From positions 91,585,478-91,649,477 of the forward strand of contig CM066738.1 of assembly GCA_033961575.1 (NCBI GenBank): a stretch of 64,000 bases of DNA, written 5' to 3'. Positions 52,308 to 63,975 of the stretch are shown here, piece after piece (position 1 is the first letter of the stretch; each line of letters starts with the position of its first letter). This stretch comes from Aselliscus stoliczkanus. Its lineage: Eukaryota > Chordata > Mammalia > Chiroptera > Hipposideridae. The notes under the pieces were generated by a model. That model did not search any database. It was not told the origin of the DNA and saw only the letters and a program-made list of their open reading frames with translations. Made by a program: the position numbers and the translations under genes.

Positions 52308-54201
52308 CTAAAACAAAAATGCTTTGTTAATAGTTGTCTCATATTTTGGAGACAAGAATTACTTCCCAAAATCATTTTGTATTTATCATAAGGCATAAAC
52401 ATTGGGGGTAAGTGCTTACCATTATGCAATAGAAAAGTTCTATACCAGAAGCCATGATTTTGAATGTGCATAAAACCCCAATACGAACATATTCCCTGAC
52501 AAAATATCTGGAAAAATCACTTCCCAGAGACTTTAGAGGGAGGAGTCCAAAAGTTTCTTGAGAAGTAGGACTTAGTAAAAGCGAACATATCTCTGTTACA
52601 TCACTTAACAGAATGAAAAGCAGTAAAAACGATGATAATGATCTGGATATGGACCATTAAAAAAACATACTTAGGCTCTTAAGAAACTTGACATTTATTT
52701 TTTAGAAATACACCACATTGAGCTTCATCTAAAATGCCACTTGTTAAACAGATGTCTGTTTCATGGGGCGCTCTCTGTCCCCGTTCCCACATCAATGGTA
52801 GTACACAGTTCCACGCTCTGCACAAAGCAAGCACTGGGTAGCCTCCTCACTAACAAGCTAAATCTTATCAAGGCTAACTGGGTTATAAGCCAATGCAGTT
52901 TTTTAACCAAAGATGTAAGGTAGGTACTCCAATTAAGCGTTAGAAACAGGAATGTGGATAAAGTTGCCCAGTAATACCACTTTGAAGTATTCAAGTTATA
53001 ACAATAAATAATAAAAAAAAAATCTCAGGTTTGAAAAGTCTAGCAATAAATTTCAAAGTCAGTTCCCCTACACCTACCTCCCTGGTTTGACTAAATTTCA
53101 AAACATTAAAAAAAGAACCACCAGATACTAGGTATAGGTAACTGCAGGCCAATTTCTATTCAAGTCTATAAATATTTATTTGCTGACAATTCAATGTCAC
53201 CTTAAATAACAACCATACAAGAGTGAAAGTCTGATATTAGACTGTTACTCAAAATAGAGAGTATTACTGGGAATGGTACTTAAAATATTTAATAACCAGA
53301 ATGAATAATTTAGAACTCAAAATTTTAAAGTATATTTATTCCCTTAGAATCTCTAAATAAGGTATGATAAAAACGCTTATCAAGTGATAGAAGCTGTAGC
53401 ACCAATCATTTGTAAGAAGTCATTCCATTTCTAAAGCATTTGAAAAAATTGTTATGATTTTTCACTTCATATGCCTGTCACCAGCTAAATGAAATGGCAA
53501 GGTTTGAGCCAACACTGGACAAAGGGAATCAAAACAAACTTTTCAACTGACTTCCCTATTAATCAGTAGGTGATGTATCCCAATAAGTAGAGTTTCTGTT
53601 CAAGTTAATGATACTGTTCAATAAACCCTCTCTCTGCTTCTGTTGAACACTAATTCAAAATGTGTCTAACCTTTAAAATACCTTCTGGGAGTTTTATATA
53701 TTCAACATTTCTATTATTGACTAAGTCACAAAAATACTTTATTGGCAGGTCATTAAGTGGCTTGATTTTATTAATTTTATTTTGTTTTGTTTCAAATGGT
53801 ATAACCACTTTCTTTTTTTAATAGCTTCTGCTTTTTTATAGTTTATTTAATTTTATATGTTCAGTTACTTTTAATGTTTGTTGAATCACTCAATACACTT
53901 GAATAACAAACTTTTTATAAAGCTAAGAAAGTATAGATATCTCTGTTGGAATATTTGTATTGATATCAAATCACTCAAAAAACGCTCATTTTCTAAATGT
54001 TTAACTATTCCCACATCATAACTTCAATATAAATAAATACACAGGCTTGATATAATTTTCGAACTGTTTTTGCAGCTCCAGCACTGAAGGCTGCCCACTG
54101 AAGTGCAAAGACTCTTCCTATTTTCATTATTTCCATTTCCAGCTCTTCAGATGTACGGTAATTCTTTGATTATTTCATGTATGCCAGTTTATGTATGTAT
54201 A

Positions 54202-54202
<1 letters not shown>

Positions 54203-54232
<30 letters not shown>
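54203..54232. repeat. (TG)n microsatellite
   Basis: The microsatellite is about 30 bp of alternating TG, directly next to an inverted repeat at 54233-54264. It may lie in the 3' UTR of PIAS2 alpha. Confidence 0.95.
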
Positions 54233-54264
54233 ATAGATTGTGTGTGTATATACACACAATCTAT
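54233..54264. repeat. 13-bp inverted repeat (hairpin)
   Basis: ATAGATTGTGTGT at 54233-54245 is perfectly inverted as ACACACAATCTAT at 54252-54264, with a 6-base spacer. Confidence 0.9.
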
Positions 54265-55077
54265 TGATTTAAAAGATTTATTTGATCTGTATCTTTTAAC
54301 ACCTCATCCAGGGATAACTTGCAATGCACAGTAAAATATCTAGACATTTTTCTAAATGTTGGTTGAACTCTAGACTATCTCCCTAGCATTACACAGATAT
54401 TGTCCATACAAAAATCCAATAATGTTCTAATATGTAAATATTTCTTACTGAAACCACTTTTTCTCAAACATCAAGCTAAAATTTGATATAGTATTTCAGA
54501 TGTTATTCCTTCAAAAGAAAACTTTATTATAAGTCTTGTATTTTACATTTTAAAGAGACTATTAAAACTCATATGAAATAGTGACTAATGTTACTTTCTT
54601 GTTTTATAAGTTTAGCAAAATGCTGTTTTATTATTTCACCATAAGTTTTCAATGGCAACAATAGGTTATAGTGATACATATTTATGCCCTTACGTATTTC
54701 ATGGTTGAAAATGCTCAATTATTTTTAACTAAAAAGCAGGTACTGTTAAAAATTCCAATGGTACATTCTAAACCTTTTTGTTTTATTAACAGATAAAATT
54801 AGTTTTTAGATTTTAAATTCTTCTTTATGTGAAACTGACTCTACATGTCTTATTAATAACAACACACTTTCCTTACTTGAGCCATGAACTTGAACAAAAC
54901 ATGGTTGCTACACGATTAAATATGTAAATGTTTAGCACTTTCAAATTTTAATGATACAACTTTTGAGCACCATTCGCACCTGACAATATGGCACTAGCAA
55001 TAATAAGGCAGTCATATTTTTTCTTGAAATAATCAAGCTGTTTTCCATTCCATAAATACAACTTATTTATTTTGAAT

Positions 55078-55148
55078 TCACTGTTGCACAGTATCAGAAG
55101 ATGTTCCAAGCTGCAGTTCATTATTAATATCATTTCTTCTTTGTTCCC
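55078..55148 (-). CDS. PIAS2: PIAS2 alternative terminal exon, alpha isoform
   Basis: A minus-strand acceptor CTGCAG is followed by two bases that complete the split Gly codon of the upstream exon. It then reads EQRRNDINNELQLGTSSDTVQQ and stops with TGA (55080-55078). This is the alpha-specific tail of PIAS2: 22 residues instead of the 71 added by the beta exons. The 49-residue difference equals that between the 572- and 621-residue human isoforms. One residue (Q in ELQLG) differs from the K I remember in human. The exon lies between the 140-bp and 38-bp exons, so alpha is made by using this exon's own stop and a polyadenylation site downstream in the intron. An AATAAA lies at about 55071-55066, but it is very close to the stop; the real site may be further on. 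Confidence 0.95.
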
Positions 55149-55689
55149 CTGCAGATTCAGAAGATTCATGTTTATGATGTTTAAAAGGAATGTTAAGAAA
55201 TGTATTAAAACTCTGTCATCTCTCCATTCTTGGTGTTCTATTTAATATTTTATTGTAAATTATTAAATTTATAAATATAAAAACTCTGTACAATATGAAT
55301 AATTACATAAAAATTATGCACAAAAATAAAACCAAAGTAATTACTAATTATATAAGAGCACATTAACAATAAAACCAAAGCAAAAACTATTTAGATATAG
55401 TAACTGCTACATAATCCATAGATGATGATAAACTGGTAATTCTTCTAAAGTACAACAGATTCTACTCTACTCATTTTATGAACTGGTAGAAAGCATTTCA
55501 ATATTTTAAGAACCAGTATCACTATATTGGTTTATTTTGGCTAAATAACCCTGGATTTAGTCTTAAGAGTTCCTTAATACTAGCTTGAAATGTATTTTAT
55601 GAAATACACAGTTAACATACTTTATTGCATGTTTCTCAAATCTGCACATTTTATAAAGTAAATAATCTCAATTTATGCCCAAATTTTGA

Positions 55690-55820
55690 AAAACTGTAAA
55701 CTGACTTTGGGTGGTGAATACACAATGCAACGTATAGATGATTTATTATAGAACTGTACACTTGAAACCTATATAATTTTACTAACCAATGCCACCTCAA
55801 TAAATTTAATTTTAAAAATC
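55690..55820 (+). mobile_element. L1 3' end fragment
   Basis: The text 'ggtggtgaatacacaatgca', 'gaactgtacacttgaaacctatataattttactaaccaatg' and 'caataaatttaattt' is a laurasiatherian-type L1 3' terminus. It is antisense to PIAS2. Confidence 0.8.
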
Positions 55821-56101
55821 TGCTTTAAATATAAAACAAAAAATTCATCCTGAGTCACATAATTTGAAAACAGAGCAAGTGATTTGTAAACTCTGTTTAC
55901 TGCTAAATGGCTACCAGAGTCACTTTAATAAATAGAATGTGTCATTTTTTTTCATATCTGGATTAATTTTTAATTCCAAGTCTTTAGGAAACAAATTCTT
56001 TTGGAATGCTTACTTAAATACTAACATGATATGTGGACACTCTTCAAGTTCACTTAAAACTAGCCAACGTTAGAGCAAAACATGGAGCTAGGAATTAATA
56101 A

Positions 56102-56223
56102 TTTCCTTTCTTCCTTCCTTCCTTCCTTCCTTCCTTCCTTCCTTCCTTCCTTCCTTCCTTCCTTCCTTCCTTCCTTCCCTCCCTCCCTCCCTCCCTCCCT
56201 CCCTCCCTCCCTCCCTCCCTCCC
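56102..56223. repeat. (CCTT)n(CCCT)n pyrimidine microsatellite
   Basis: About 120 bp is without purine: CTTC/CCTT units switch to CCCT units. In the PIAS2 sense direction it is a purine tract. It is likely polymorphic. Confidence 0.96.
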
Positions 56224-57206
56224 ATGACACCTCATCTGCACCTTACCATCAAGCTTTATATACAACAAATGCTTTATAATTAGTGATAGCTGGTTTTATG
56301 AACCATTTTTTAAAATACCAATTCCCAAAGCACATATGGAATAAACATTTTTAAGAAGCAAAGGGTATTTAAAAATTTTTGATGGATACTATTTTTATTC
56401 TATGCTTTTCCATTAAATTTTATTTGAGTAATCTGAACAAATTTCAAGTGGCAAAATTACACTGGGCCAGATAATACAATTGTCAACTGTTTCCACAACA
56501 CAAATCTTGCCCAATAGAATATATATTGTTCTTAAAATAAAAACCTCATTAAGAGGACTAAGATGAATAAATTATAGGTCAAAATTAACTTCAGAAACCT
56601 GAAAAAAAAAATTAACAGGAAGAGGGAATTGGATTCCCCTAAAAGGGCCCTTCAGAGAGAAGGGAAGTCATGAATATGAGAGGCACTGGTTCTAACTTGC
56701 TCACATTTGATAGATACACATAAGAGATATTCCCAAATACTAAATAATGCTCTAGGGAAACAGCTGGTAGATCCTATTTTTACAGGGGGAAAAATCCAAA
56801 TGGTGAAGCTGGTAGGCAACATTGACCCCATTGTACACCACTCCATTCTGAGGTTGTGATGGGCTAGCAAGAAGAGTATGAGAAAATTCTCTCCCTAACC
56901 TATGAAGTCTGTAAATACACCAAGAAAAAGTCTCTGAATACAAATTCTCTATGAGGGAGAATAAATTCTATAAAAATTTCCTACTATCCTACAATATATT
57001 TTTATCATCAGGAATCTATACATTGCTCTGTAGTTAAAATGATAGGAACTGAATATGATATATTAAAAGACTACCTTTACATGAAGCCTTCAAATTTCCT
57101 TAGCTTTTTCTTTTTAAAATTTTAAAACTAGTTTTGCTCCACAGATTAAGATTAAAAATAAATGATAAAACTTATTAAAAACGAAACAAAACAACTCTTC
57201 ACATAC

Positions 57207-57346
57207 CTGGCAAATCTGATGACATGCTTGATATTGGCGTGTGGTGGAATGGTACTGAGTAGTCTGTTAAGGAAGGCGGAATAGCAGCAGGATCAACCGA
57301 AGTCACACTGGGCACCCTTACTGAAGATGGCTGATACATGAGAACC
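57207..57346 (-). CDS. PIAS2: PIAS2 140-bp coding exon shared by alpha and beta
   Basis: Acceptor AACAG precedes the exon and donor CCAG|GTATGT follows on the minus strand. The exon gives one base of a split Gly codon, then 46 residues starting VLMYQPSSVRVPSVTS, through DPAAIPPSLTDYSVPFHH, to SSMSSDLP, plus the first base of the next Gly. It corresponds to residues about 504-549 of PIAS2, after the SP-RING and the acidic SUMO-interacting segment. It is proline- and serine-rich and probably disordered. It is the branch point: it joins either the alpha exon (55148) or the 38-bp beta exon (52307), both in the same phase. Earlier PIAS2 exons lie beyond the right edge. Confidence 0.97.
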
Positions 57347-58301
57347 CTGTTTTAAATAGCATGGGAAATTACAAACAATCTGGCTGTTAGTTCATAGGAG
57401 AGAAGGGCTGCACTACTGGGCATTCTCAGTCGTAAGTGCACTAAGTCTCAACACAACTATCTGGCAGCTACTCACTACACAGTACTCCACTCTCCTCTAC
57501 TCTTTCATTAACAATCTTCATTTTAACTTGAATGCATGTTGGCTCAATAGCAGCTGTGATGTAAGAGAAAGTCAGCATTGAAACATAATGTACTGTGCAG
57601 TGCTGGAATAATACCTAAAACGCTCATCCACAAATAGAAATAGTGTACATATGCTTTTATTAATGTATGTGTAACATTTAGATATTAATAGTTTTACCTA
57701 TAAAAAATTTAGAAATAAAATAGAGGACTCCTAAAATTTACTTTAAATCAGGGCACCTTTATGAGTGAAGCTACTTACTGTGGTTCAACCCCAGAATATG
57801 TTCCACTCTAACTTGAATTGTGTTAATTATTAGCACGCTTATCTGGGAATCACCTGAGCAAAGACAGCCAGTCCTAAAGCCAGCCAACCTAATGACGCCA
57901 AGCAGCAATCAGAACTTAGATGACTACTCAGGGTTTAAGATATAATCTCCAGAAATGAAAACTGGCCACTATGATACCATCTACTCTTCTAAGAGGGTTT
58001 ATGATTTTGAAATTAGCTGTTCATTCTACTAAAACTAATTAAACAAATTAAACGTACTTAAGAAAAACTTTATAATCGGTATCATATATACACACTATAA
58101 TTATAACTTTATAATTTTAAGAAATGGTCTAATTAACCATAATTTTGAAAAAGTTCAGGAATAAGAGACGATTTTGCATTCTTCCTATGTAAGCTTCATT
58201 TGTTTTAGCTCAGGGGAAACTATTAGAACTCACAAGAAAAACACCTTGGATGTACACAAGAAGCTGAGCAATATTACAGTCCTGTAGCTGATGGTGGCCA
58301 T

Positions 58302-58778
58302 CTTTTTGCCCAGCATCTCAGTGAGGCTGCAGCGGTAGCAGCTGCTCTCTGAGCTTTGAGATGTCACCCAAAGATGACAAGAAGATAGGTGCCAGAAAGT
58401 CGGCTGAGAAGGACAAAGACCTAGTGAACAAATCTGGGGGCCAGGCCAAAAGGAAGTAGTCGGAAGGCAAAGTTCGGGAAAAGCGCAATAACCTACTCTT
58501 GTTTAACAAAGCCACATACAACAAGTTCTGTGAAGGCAATTCCCAACTGTAAGTTTAAAACCCCAGCTTTTGCTCTGGGAGACTGAAGGTTCGCAGTGTC
58601 CTGGCCAGGGCAGCCCTTCAGGAGCCCCTCAGTGAAGGACTTACTAAATAAATGGGTATCCAAGCTCAGAGCTCAAGTGATTTACACCAGAAACACCAAG
58701 AGTGGAGATGCCCCAGATGCATAAACAGGTCCCACCAACTGCACATTTTTAAAAATAATACTTTATTAAATAAAAGAG
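58302..58778 (+). pseudogene. RPS25: RPS25 processed pseudogene
   Basis: This is an intronless copy of ribosomal protein S25 mRNA with remains of the 5' UTR (58302-58360), coding part (ATG at 58361, stop at 58722-58724) and 3' UTR ending in a 'ctttattaaataaaa' tail. The start reads MSPKDDKKIG, and later SAEKDKDLVNKSGGQAKRK and LVFNKATYNK-like text is readable, all typical of RPS25. It is dead: the conserved Trp codon is TAG at 58457-58459, two Lys codons are missing in the N-terminal part, and a further stop and frame shifts follow. It sits in a PIAS2 intron on the opposite strand. It is a copy made by L1 machinery; a clear target-site duplication was not found. Confidence 0.93.
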
Positions 58779-60637
58779 GGGAGGCTGGGGACACGGAGAC
58801 ATTATGTTAGCATCCCAAAGCGCTGCCAGAAAACTAAGCTTAATGAGAGGCACAGAATTCTGGGAAATCTGGAAGGGACAATTACAAAGATTTAGAAAGT
58901 AAAACCTACAGAAACTTCCAGTAGGACTGTGGTCACAAAGCTAGACTGAGATGGCCACTAGGACCTCTAGATGTCCTTTCCCTTGGCAAAACACTTGGTT
59001 ATTGCTCAGATTATTAAATACTAGGAACAATATATGATCACACAGTTGTGTGACACTCTTCATACTCTACACAACTGACAAAACTACTTCATAACCTTAA
59101 TTTAAATCTCAAACCACTTACATAAGCACGACCTATTTAGACATTGGAATCTTCCTAAAACTAGTTTATATTATGACATGGGGATCTTGTCCAGCTGTTA
59201 TTCTGTAGTATGTCAAACAATATGGAAGTCAAGGTAAATGTGCAAAACGAAGTCAGCTTGAGAGTCTATACAGGTCTGTTAGCAACTGAGTAATCTCAGA
59301 AAAAATGAATAAACAGAGGTCAGAGTTCAGAAATCTTAAAAACAGATCCATTTAGGAGGCATAGGAAATAGAATATGCTTGAGACAATAACACAAGCCTG
59401 GTACTTAAAAAACATTTTCCAGAGGTAGATGAAGATGGAAGGCAGTCATCTTCCAAAGAGCAGCCTGTTCAACTTCGAATCAGAACATCTCTTAGCCTCC
59501 AATGTGACCTGGAGACCTAACACGACAAGCAGGAGGTGAACACTGTTGGGAAAGGCAGGCTCTGGAGGGAGAAAGAGAGAGCCTGGGATGAGATTTAATA
59601 AGTTATGTTTTTCTGGAGGTTTGAAAACAGTTGTCCTCTACAGGAACGAAAGCAGAACAGGAAATCACCAAAAGTATATTCAAATTACCCATGACCCTCC
59701 TCCCCACACAGGAATGTGTCTCAGAAATCGGGGGAGGGGGTATAAGAGGTAAGAAGGGGAGACTGGTATGTTAGTACTGAGGAGGGGGTTAAAAAGTGCC
59801 TCTGATCATTCTTGCTGCCTCACAGGATTAATTTTATAACTTATTTTTAAATAATATTTGAGAGACAAGCTTTTAAAGACAAATATATATACACATATAT
59901 ACATGTGTACACACACACATACACACACAATTTCATTTATTTTAACATGTTTCTACTTAAAAGTACATTTAATCTATGTAGTTTTCCTCTGACGCTGAAA
60001 GAAACTAAGAAAATGTTCAAGTTTAGAAGAAAGAGAAAATGCCCACCTTCCTCCTGCTCCCTCTTCTCTTCCTTTGATATCTCACACTGGAGATTTTCTT
60101 TTGTCTTAATCCTGAACTGACCATTCAACTTGGATCAGATTTACAGGAAAGAACAACAAAACTCACTTTCCTCCCCCACCCCTTTACTTACATCTATAAA
60201 GGAGTCAGATCAATGTCCCAACCTGCCATCTGTCACCATAATAACATCTAATTATTGCATGTATTCTAATTTCATAACATGAAACTTTACTTTAAATGAT
60301 TAACCTTCCTTTTTTCTTCAATATAAAATTGTTGACTGTCACAACATGTAAAATTATCACACTACTGAAGGCAAAAATTATTAAATCAATATCTAAAACC
60401 TCAGCAAACATCTGAAAAACTAAACTATTTGGTGTAGGTTAATTCCTATTACCTGAACTTTGCAACCAATAACACATACAACTTTATATAGAATGGGTGA
60501 AATTAGTCATTTGTTAGTATTATCAAATTATGTATGGTAGTAGACTTTTATTTTAATCATAATCTTCATAAGGATCACATTCAAAAAGGTTAACTGATTC
60601 TAATGCCTATGCAAAAAAATAAGATATATTTATAGAT

Positions 60638-60689
60638 ATAACACATCTAATACATAGAATAACATAACACATCTAATACATAGAATAAC
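60638..60689. repeat. Perfect 26-bp tandem duplication
   Basis: Two identical 26-bp units (60638-60663 and 60664-60689; each starts ATAACACATCTAATACATAG) lie in the PIAS2 intron. Confidence 0.92.
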
Positions 60690-61021
60690 AGGGACCATGA
60701 AGAAATGTAAATGGCTATGTCTGGTGGAACTGTGAGTATAAAAATGTGATGCTATGAAGTAACAAAAATTCTTTAGAAGCTTTTAACATTTATTACTGCC
60801 TCCTCGTAGAATTGGGGAATAACACACACAGGCTTATGTATACATATACATTATGCATGTGTACATATATATTAAAATTTTATAGCTTTATCCATAATAT
60901 CACAACACAAAGGTAAATTGCTGGAATGCTGTGAAACAGATTATTAGTATTTTAGACAGTGTACTGTATCACTGAATTCATCAGAGTTGGCCCAGACTTA
61001 AATATCTAAAAATGGATTCAT

Positions 61022-61157
61022 AGGGCCGGCCGAGTGGTGCGGTGGTTAAGCGCTGGCTTGGGAAGCCAGCGGCCCCGGTTCAGGTCCCACATGTGAGGGC
61101 CAGTGACACTGCCCTCAAAATAAATAAATACATAAATAAATAAATAAATAAATAAAG
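61022..61157 (+). mobile_element. Young tRNA-derived SINE, short form, copy 7
   Basis: The GGGCCGGCCGAGTGG head and CTGCCCTC end are followed by an (AAAT)n tail of about 35 bp. Only a short GATTCA match flanks it, so the target-site duplication is uncertain. Confidence 0.9.
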
Positions 61158-61574
61158 ATTCACAATTCAATAACTTGAAATTTTATCCATAAACCTGAAG
61201 CTCACTGTATACTTCCTCCCACTATATGATTCTAAAAATATAAAAAGATTCAATTTTGCTATGAATTCCTAATGATCCTTAATCCAGAGAAATACATGTT
61301 TTTTTCTATTCTTTGTTTCATGTCTTTAGAATACCTCCATGTTAACGATAAAGCAATCATTCAATTTTCAGGGGCCAATTTCTTCTGATAGCTATTACAT
61401 GACTGCATGTAAGGACTACAGTAAGTATGTAAGGAAAGAGGGTAGAAGGATTACCATTAAAATGTTATCAGTGGTTGTCTCTACGTAGAATGCTTGTAAC
61501 TTCTTGGTGTCCTGTAAAATTGTTTATAAGTATAATTTTTACTAAAACTACACCTCTTAAAAACTAACTGCTGA

Positions 61575-61687
61575 GGGCCGGCCCAGTGGCACGGTGGTTA
61601 AGCGCTGGCTTAGGAAGCCAGCGGCCCCGGTTCAGGTCTCACATATGAGGGCCAGTGACACTGCCCTCAAAAAACAAACAAACAAAA
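61575..61687 (+). mobile_element. Young tRNA-derived SINE, short form, copy 8
   Basis: The GGGCCGGCCCAGTGG head and CTGCCCTC end are followed by an (AAAC)n/A tail. A perfect 16-bp target-site duplication AAAAACTAACTGCTGA lies at 61559-61574 and 61688-61703. Confidence 0.95.
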
Positions 61688-61802
61688 AAAAACTAACTGC
61701 TGACATAATTTCTGTACTGTAACTTAAAGTAAGTTTTCCTGGTTTCTCATTCTCTAGTCTTTCTGATTTGCTTACTATCACTGAGCAAGAAGTCCTATGA
61801 TA

Positions 61803-61912
61803 GGGGCCGGCCGAGTGGCGCGGTGGTTAAGCGCTGGCTTGGGACACCAGCAGCCCCGGTTCGGGTCCCACATATGAGGACCAGTGACACTGCCCTCAAA
61901 ACAAAACAAAAC
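61803..61912 (+). mobile_element. Young tRNA-derived SINE, short form, copy 9
   Basis: The GGGGCCGGCCGAGTGG head and CTGCCCTC end are followed by an (AAAAC)n tail. A perfect 15-bp target-site duplication AGAAGTCCTATGATA lies at 61788-61802 and 61913-61927. Confidence 0.95.
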
Positions 61913-63639
61913 AGAAGTCCTATGATAAACTTACACAGCAAAAGAAAACCATAAAAGTTCTAGATGCTGAGCCACAAAAGAGGATATGAAAAGAAATGAC
62001 CAGGAACAAAACCAAAAAAGTGTAAGTTGGAGGGATTACAGATATAACAGAACCATGGCATGAGTCTCCAGTATATGACTGGGACCGGTGGCATCCACTC
62101 TATCTTAACACAGAAAATGTGATTTTAGCACAAAACATCAACTTTCTTAGCATTCACAAAGCTCCAGTGGAAAGTTTTTCCATGTGTCTTTCCTCCATTG
62201 GACTTTGATCTACCAAATGTTCTAACAAAGAATAAACTTAATCCAGTTATCAATGGTGCCCTCTGAAGAATTACCAGATAGCTATTACAGATTCTCTTCT
62301 CCTGACTTAACAACTTTAGTCCTTAGACCCACTCACTCACCATGCTACAGTTTTCCAGGATTTACCACCCCACTCCCCAACTCTGACTACACTCAACTGT
62401 TAATGCTCTTTTTGATGATCAGCACTAACTAAAATGGTCTAAGTGAAAGGAATCTAACCTAAAATTCAACCAAAGTGGCATGTATGTGTATCCTGGGCAT
62501 TGTACTTCTTTTATCAATGCTGCCTAAGAACAAAGCAGCTTACATGGTGAACCCTACAAATCATAAAGTGAATTCTGACATTTCAAAGAGTTTCTATCAG
62601 GAATAGCTATTGATTTATTGAGTGACTTTCTAGCACCTATTAAGATGACTATATAGTTGTCCATATGACAAGATCCATTTTATCACTGTACTTCCTAATA
62701 CTAAAGCATTCCTGGATAAACCCTACTTGTTGATAATGGATGCCATTTTAATATAATGAAATGGTTTCCTAAGATTGAATTCAGAATTTTCATTGATCAT
62801 CCTAATGTCAGCCAGTTTCACAAGGGTTTTCTGTATGGCTGTTAATATGTAAATCTAGTTTGGCTACTAAGAATTATGCTGACTTCAATAGAATGAGTGG
62901 GTAGCTGCAATTTATAGATACAATTTTCAAGTGTTGCTGGTTTAATCACAAATTTCCACCGTATTATTTACAACGTTAGTTTTTATTTTCTTTTTAACTT
63001 AGATGAGGAGCATTACATCTAGCTCTATAATAGCGGACCACGGATGTGAACTAGCCATATTTCTCTGCATGTTGAAGTCATTTCAAGTTGTCATCCAAAG
63101 TACATGCCATTCCACCAGTCTCGTGTCATCAAATATGATAAAAATGTGCTAAAGGACAGATGAGAGACCTTTATGGCATGCCACCAAAGACACTCTCCAA
63201 GACTACCATCAATTCATGAGTCAGCATCACTGCATGACCCATCAACCTGGCATGAATTATCTAACTGTAACACTGTGAAACCTGTTTTTCCAGCATATTC
63301 TAAAGGAAAGTGAAACACAGAGATACCACATCTAAGTATTCGCTCCCATGATTTTCCACTCCAGTAAACATTTAGAAATTATATTTTCATTTTTTATCAT
63401 TTAAATTCTAGAAGTTCCAACCAAACTGTCTGACAGGAATAATAAATGATCAGCATCCCAGAAAACAACTCACTTGAAAACTTTTCTCATTTTGTGTTCC
63501 ACCAAAAAAACAAACCACATTCTGATTAAATGAGTAAAAATAATATATACACACTCTACTATGATGTATAAATAACATCTGCAAATAGAAGTATTTTAAC
63601 AATGAAGAAGGCAGCACAAAAGGTTTAATTCTCATGGTT

Positions 63640-63975
63640 TCAAAAGTACCTTTTAAAGAAAGAATGCTGCACAAGTGCATGGAGTATAATTCCATTTATA
63701 TAAAATGTCTAGAATATGCCAATTTATAGACAAGAAAAGAAGATCAATGGTTGCCTAGACTTGGGATGTGAATGGGAATTAACTGCAAATGAACATGAGA
63801 GAAGTTTACTGGGTATTGGAAATATTCTGCAATTGAATTGTGATGACTGTACAACTCTATGAATTTACTGAAATCACTGATTTGTGCAACTGAATACTTA
63901 AGTTTGGAAAATCTTCTGGTATGTAAAGTACACTCCAATAAAGCCATCAGAAAAAGAGGACAAAAAAAAAAGATT
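63640..63975 (+). mobile_element. L1M-type 3' end
   Basis: The segment has 'aattccatttatataaaatg', 'gatcaatggttgcctagact', 'gattgtgatgactgtacaactctatg'-type text and 'gtacactccaataaagccatc', then a poly-A run at 63962-63971. It is antisense to PIAS2. Confidence 0.8.

Larger units (their letters stand above)
52308..57206 (-). other. PIAS2: PIAS2 intron containing the alpha terminal exon and its 3' UTR
   Basis: The interval runs between the 140-bp and 38-bp exons. The alpha exon lies at 55078-55148, and everything downstream of it (lower coordinates) to an unknown poly(A) site would be alpha 3' UTR. The intron also holds a (TG)n tract and hairpin at 54200-54264, an L1 3' end at 55690-55820 and a pyrimidine-rich microsatellite at 56102-56223. 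Confidence 0.85.

Noticed and set aside
54948..55169. 73-codon minus-strand frame beginning MNLLNLQGNKEE
   Set aside because: It overlaps the PIAS2 alpha exon in the wrong frame; the real coding frame is the one that starts after the CTGCAG acceptor.
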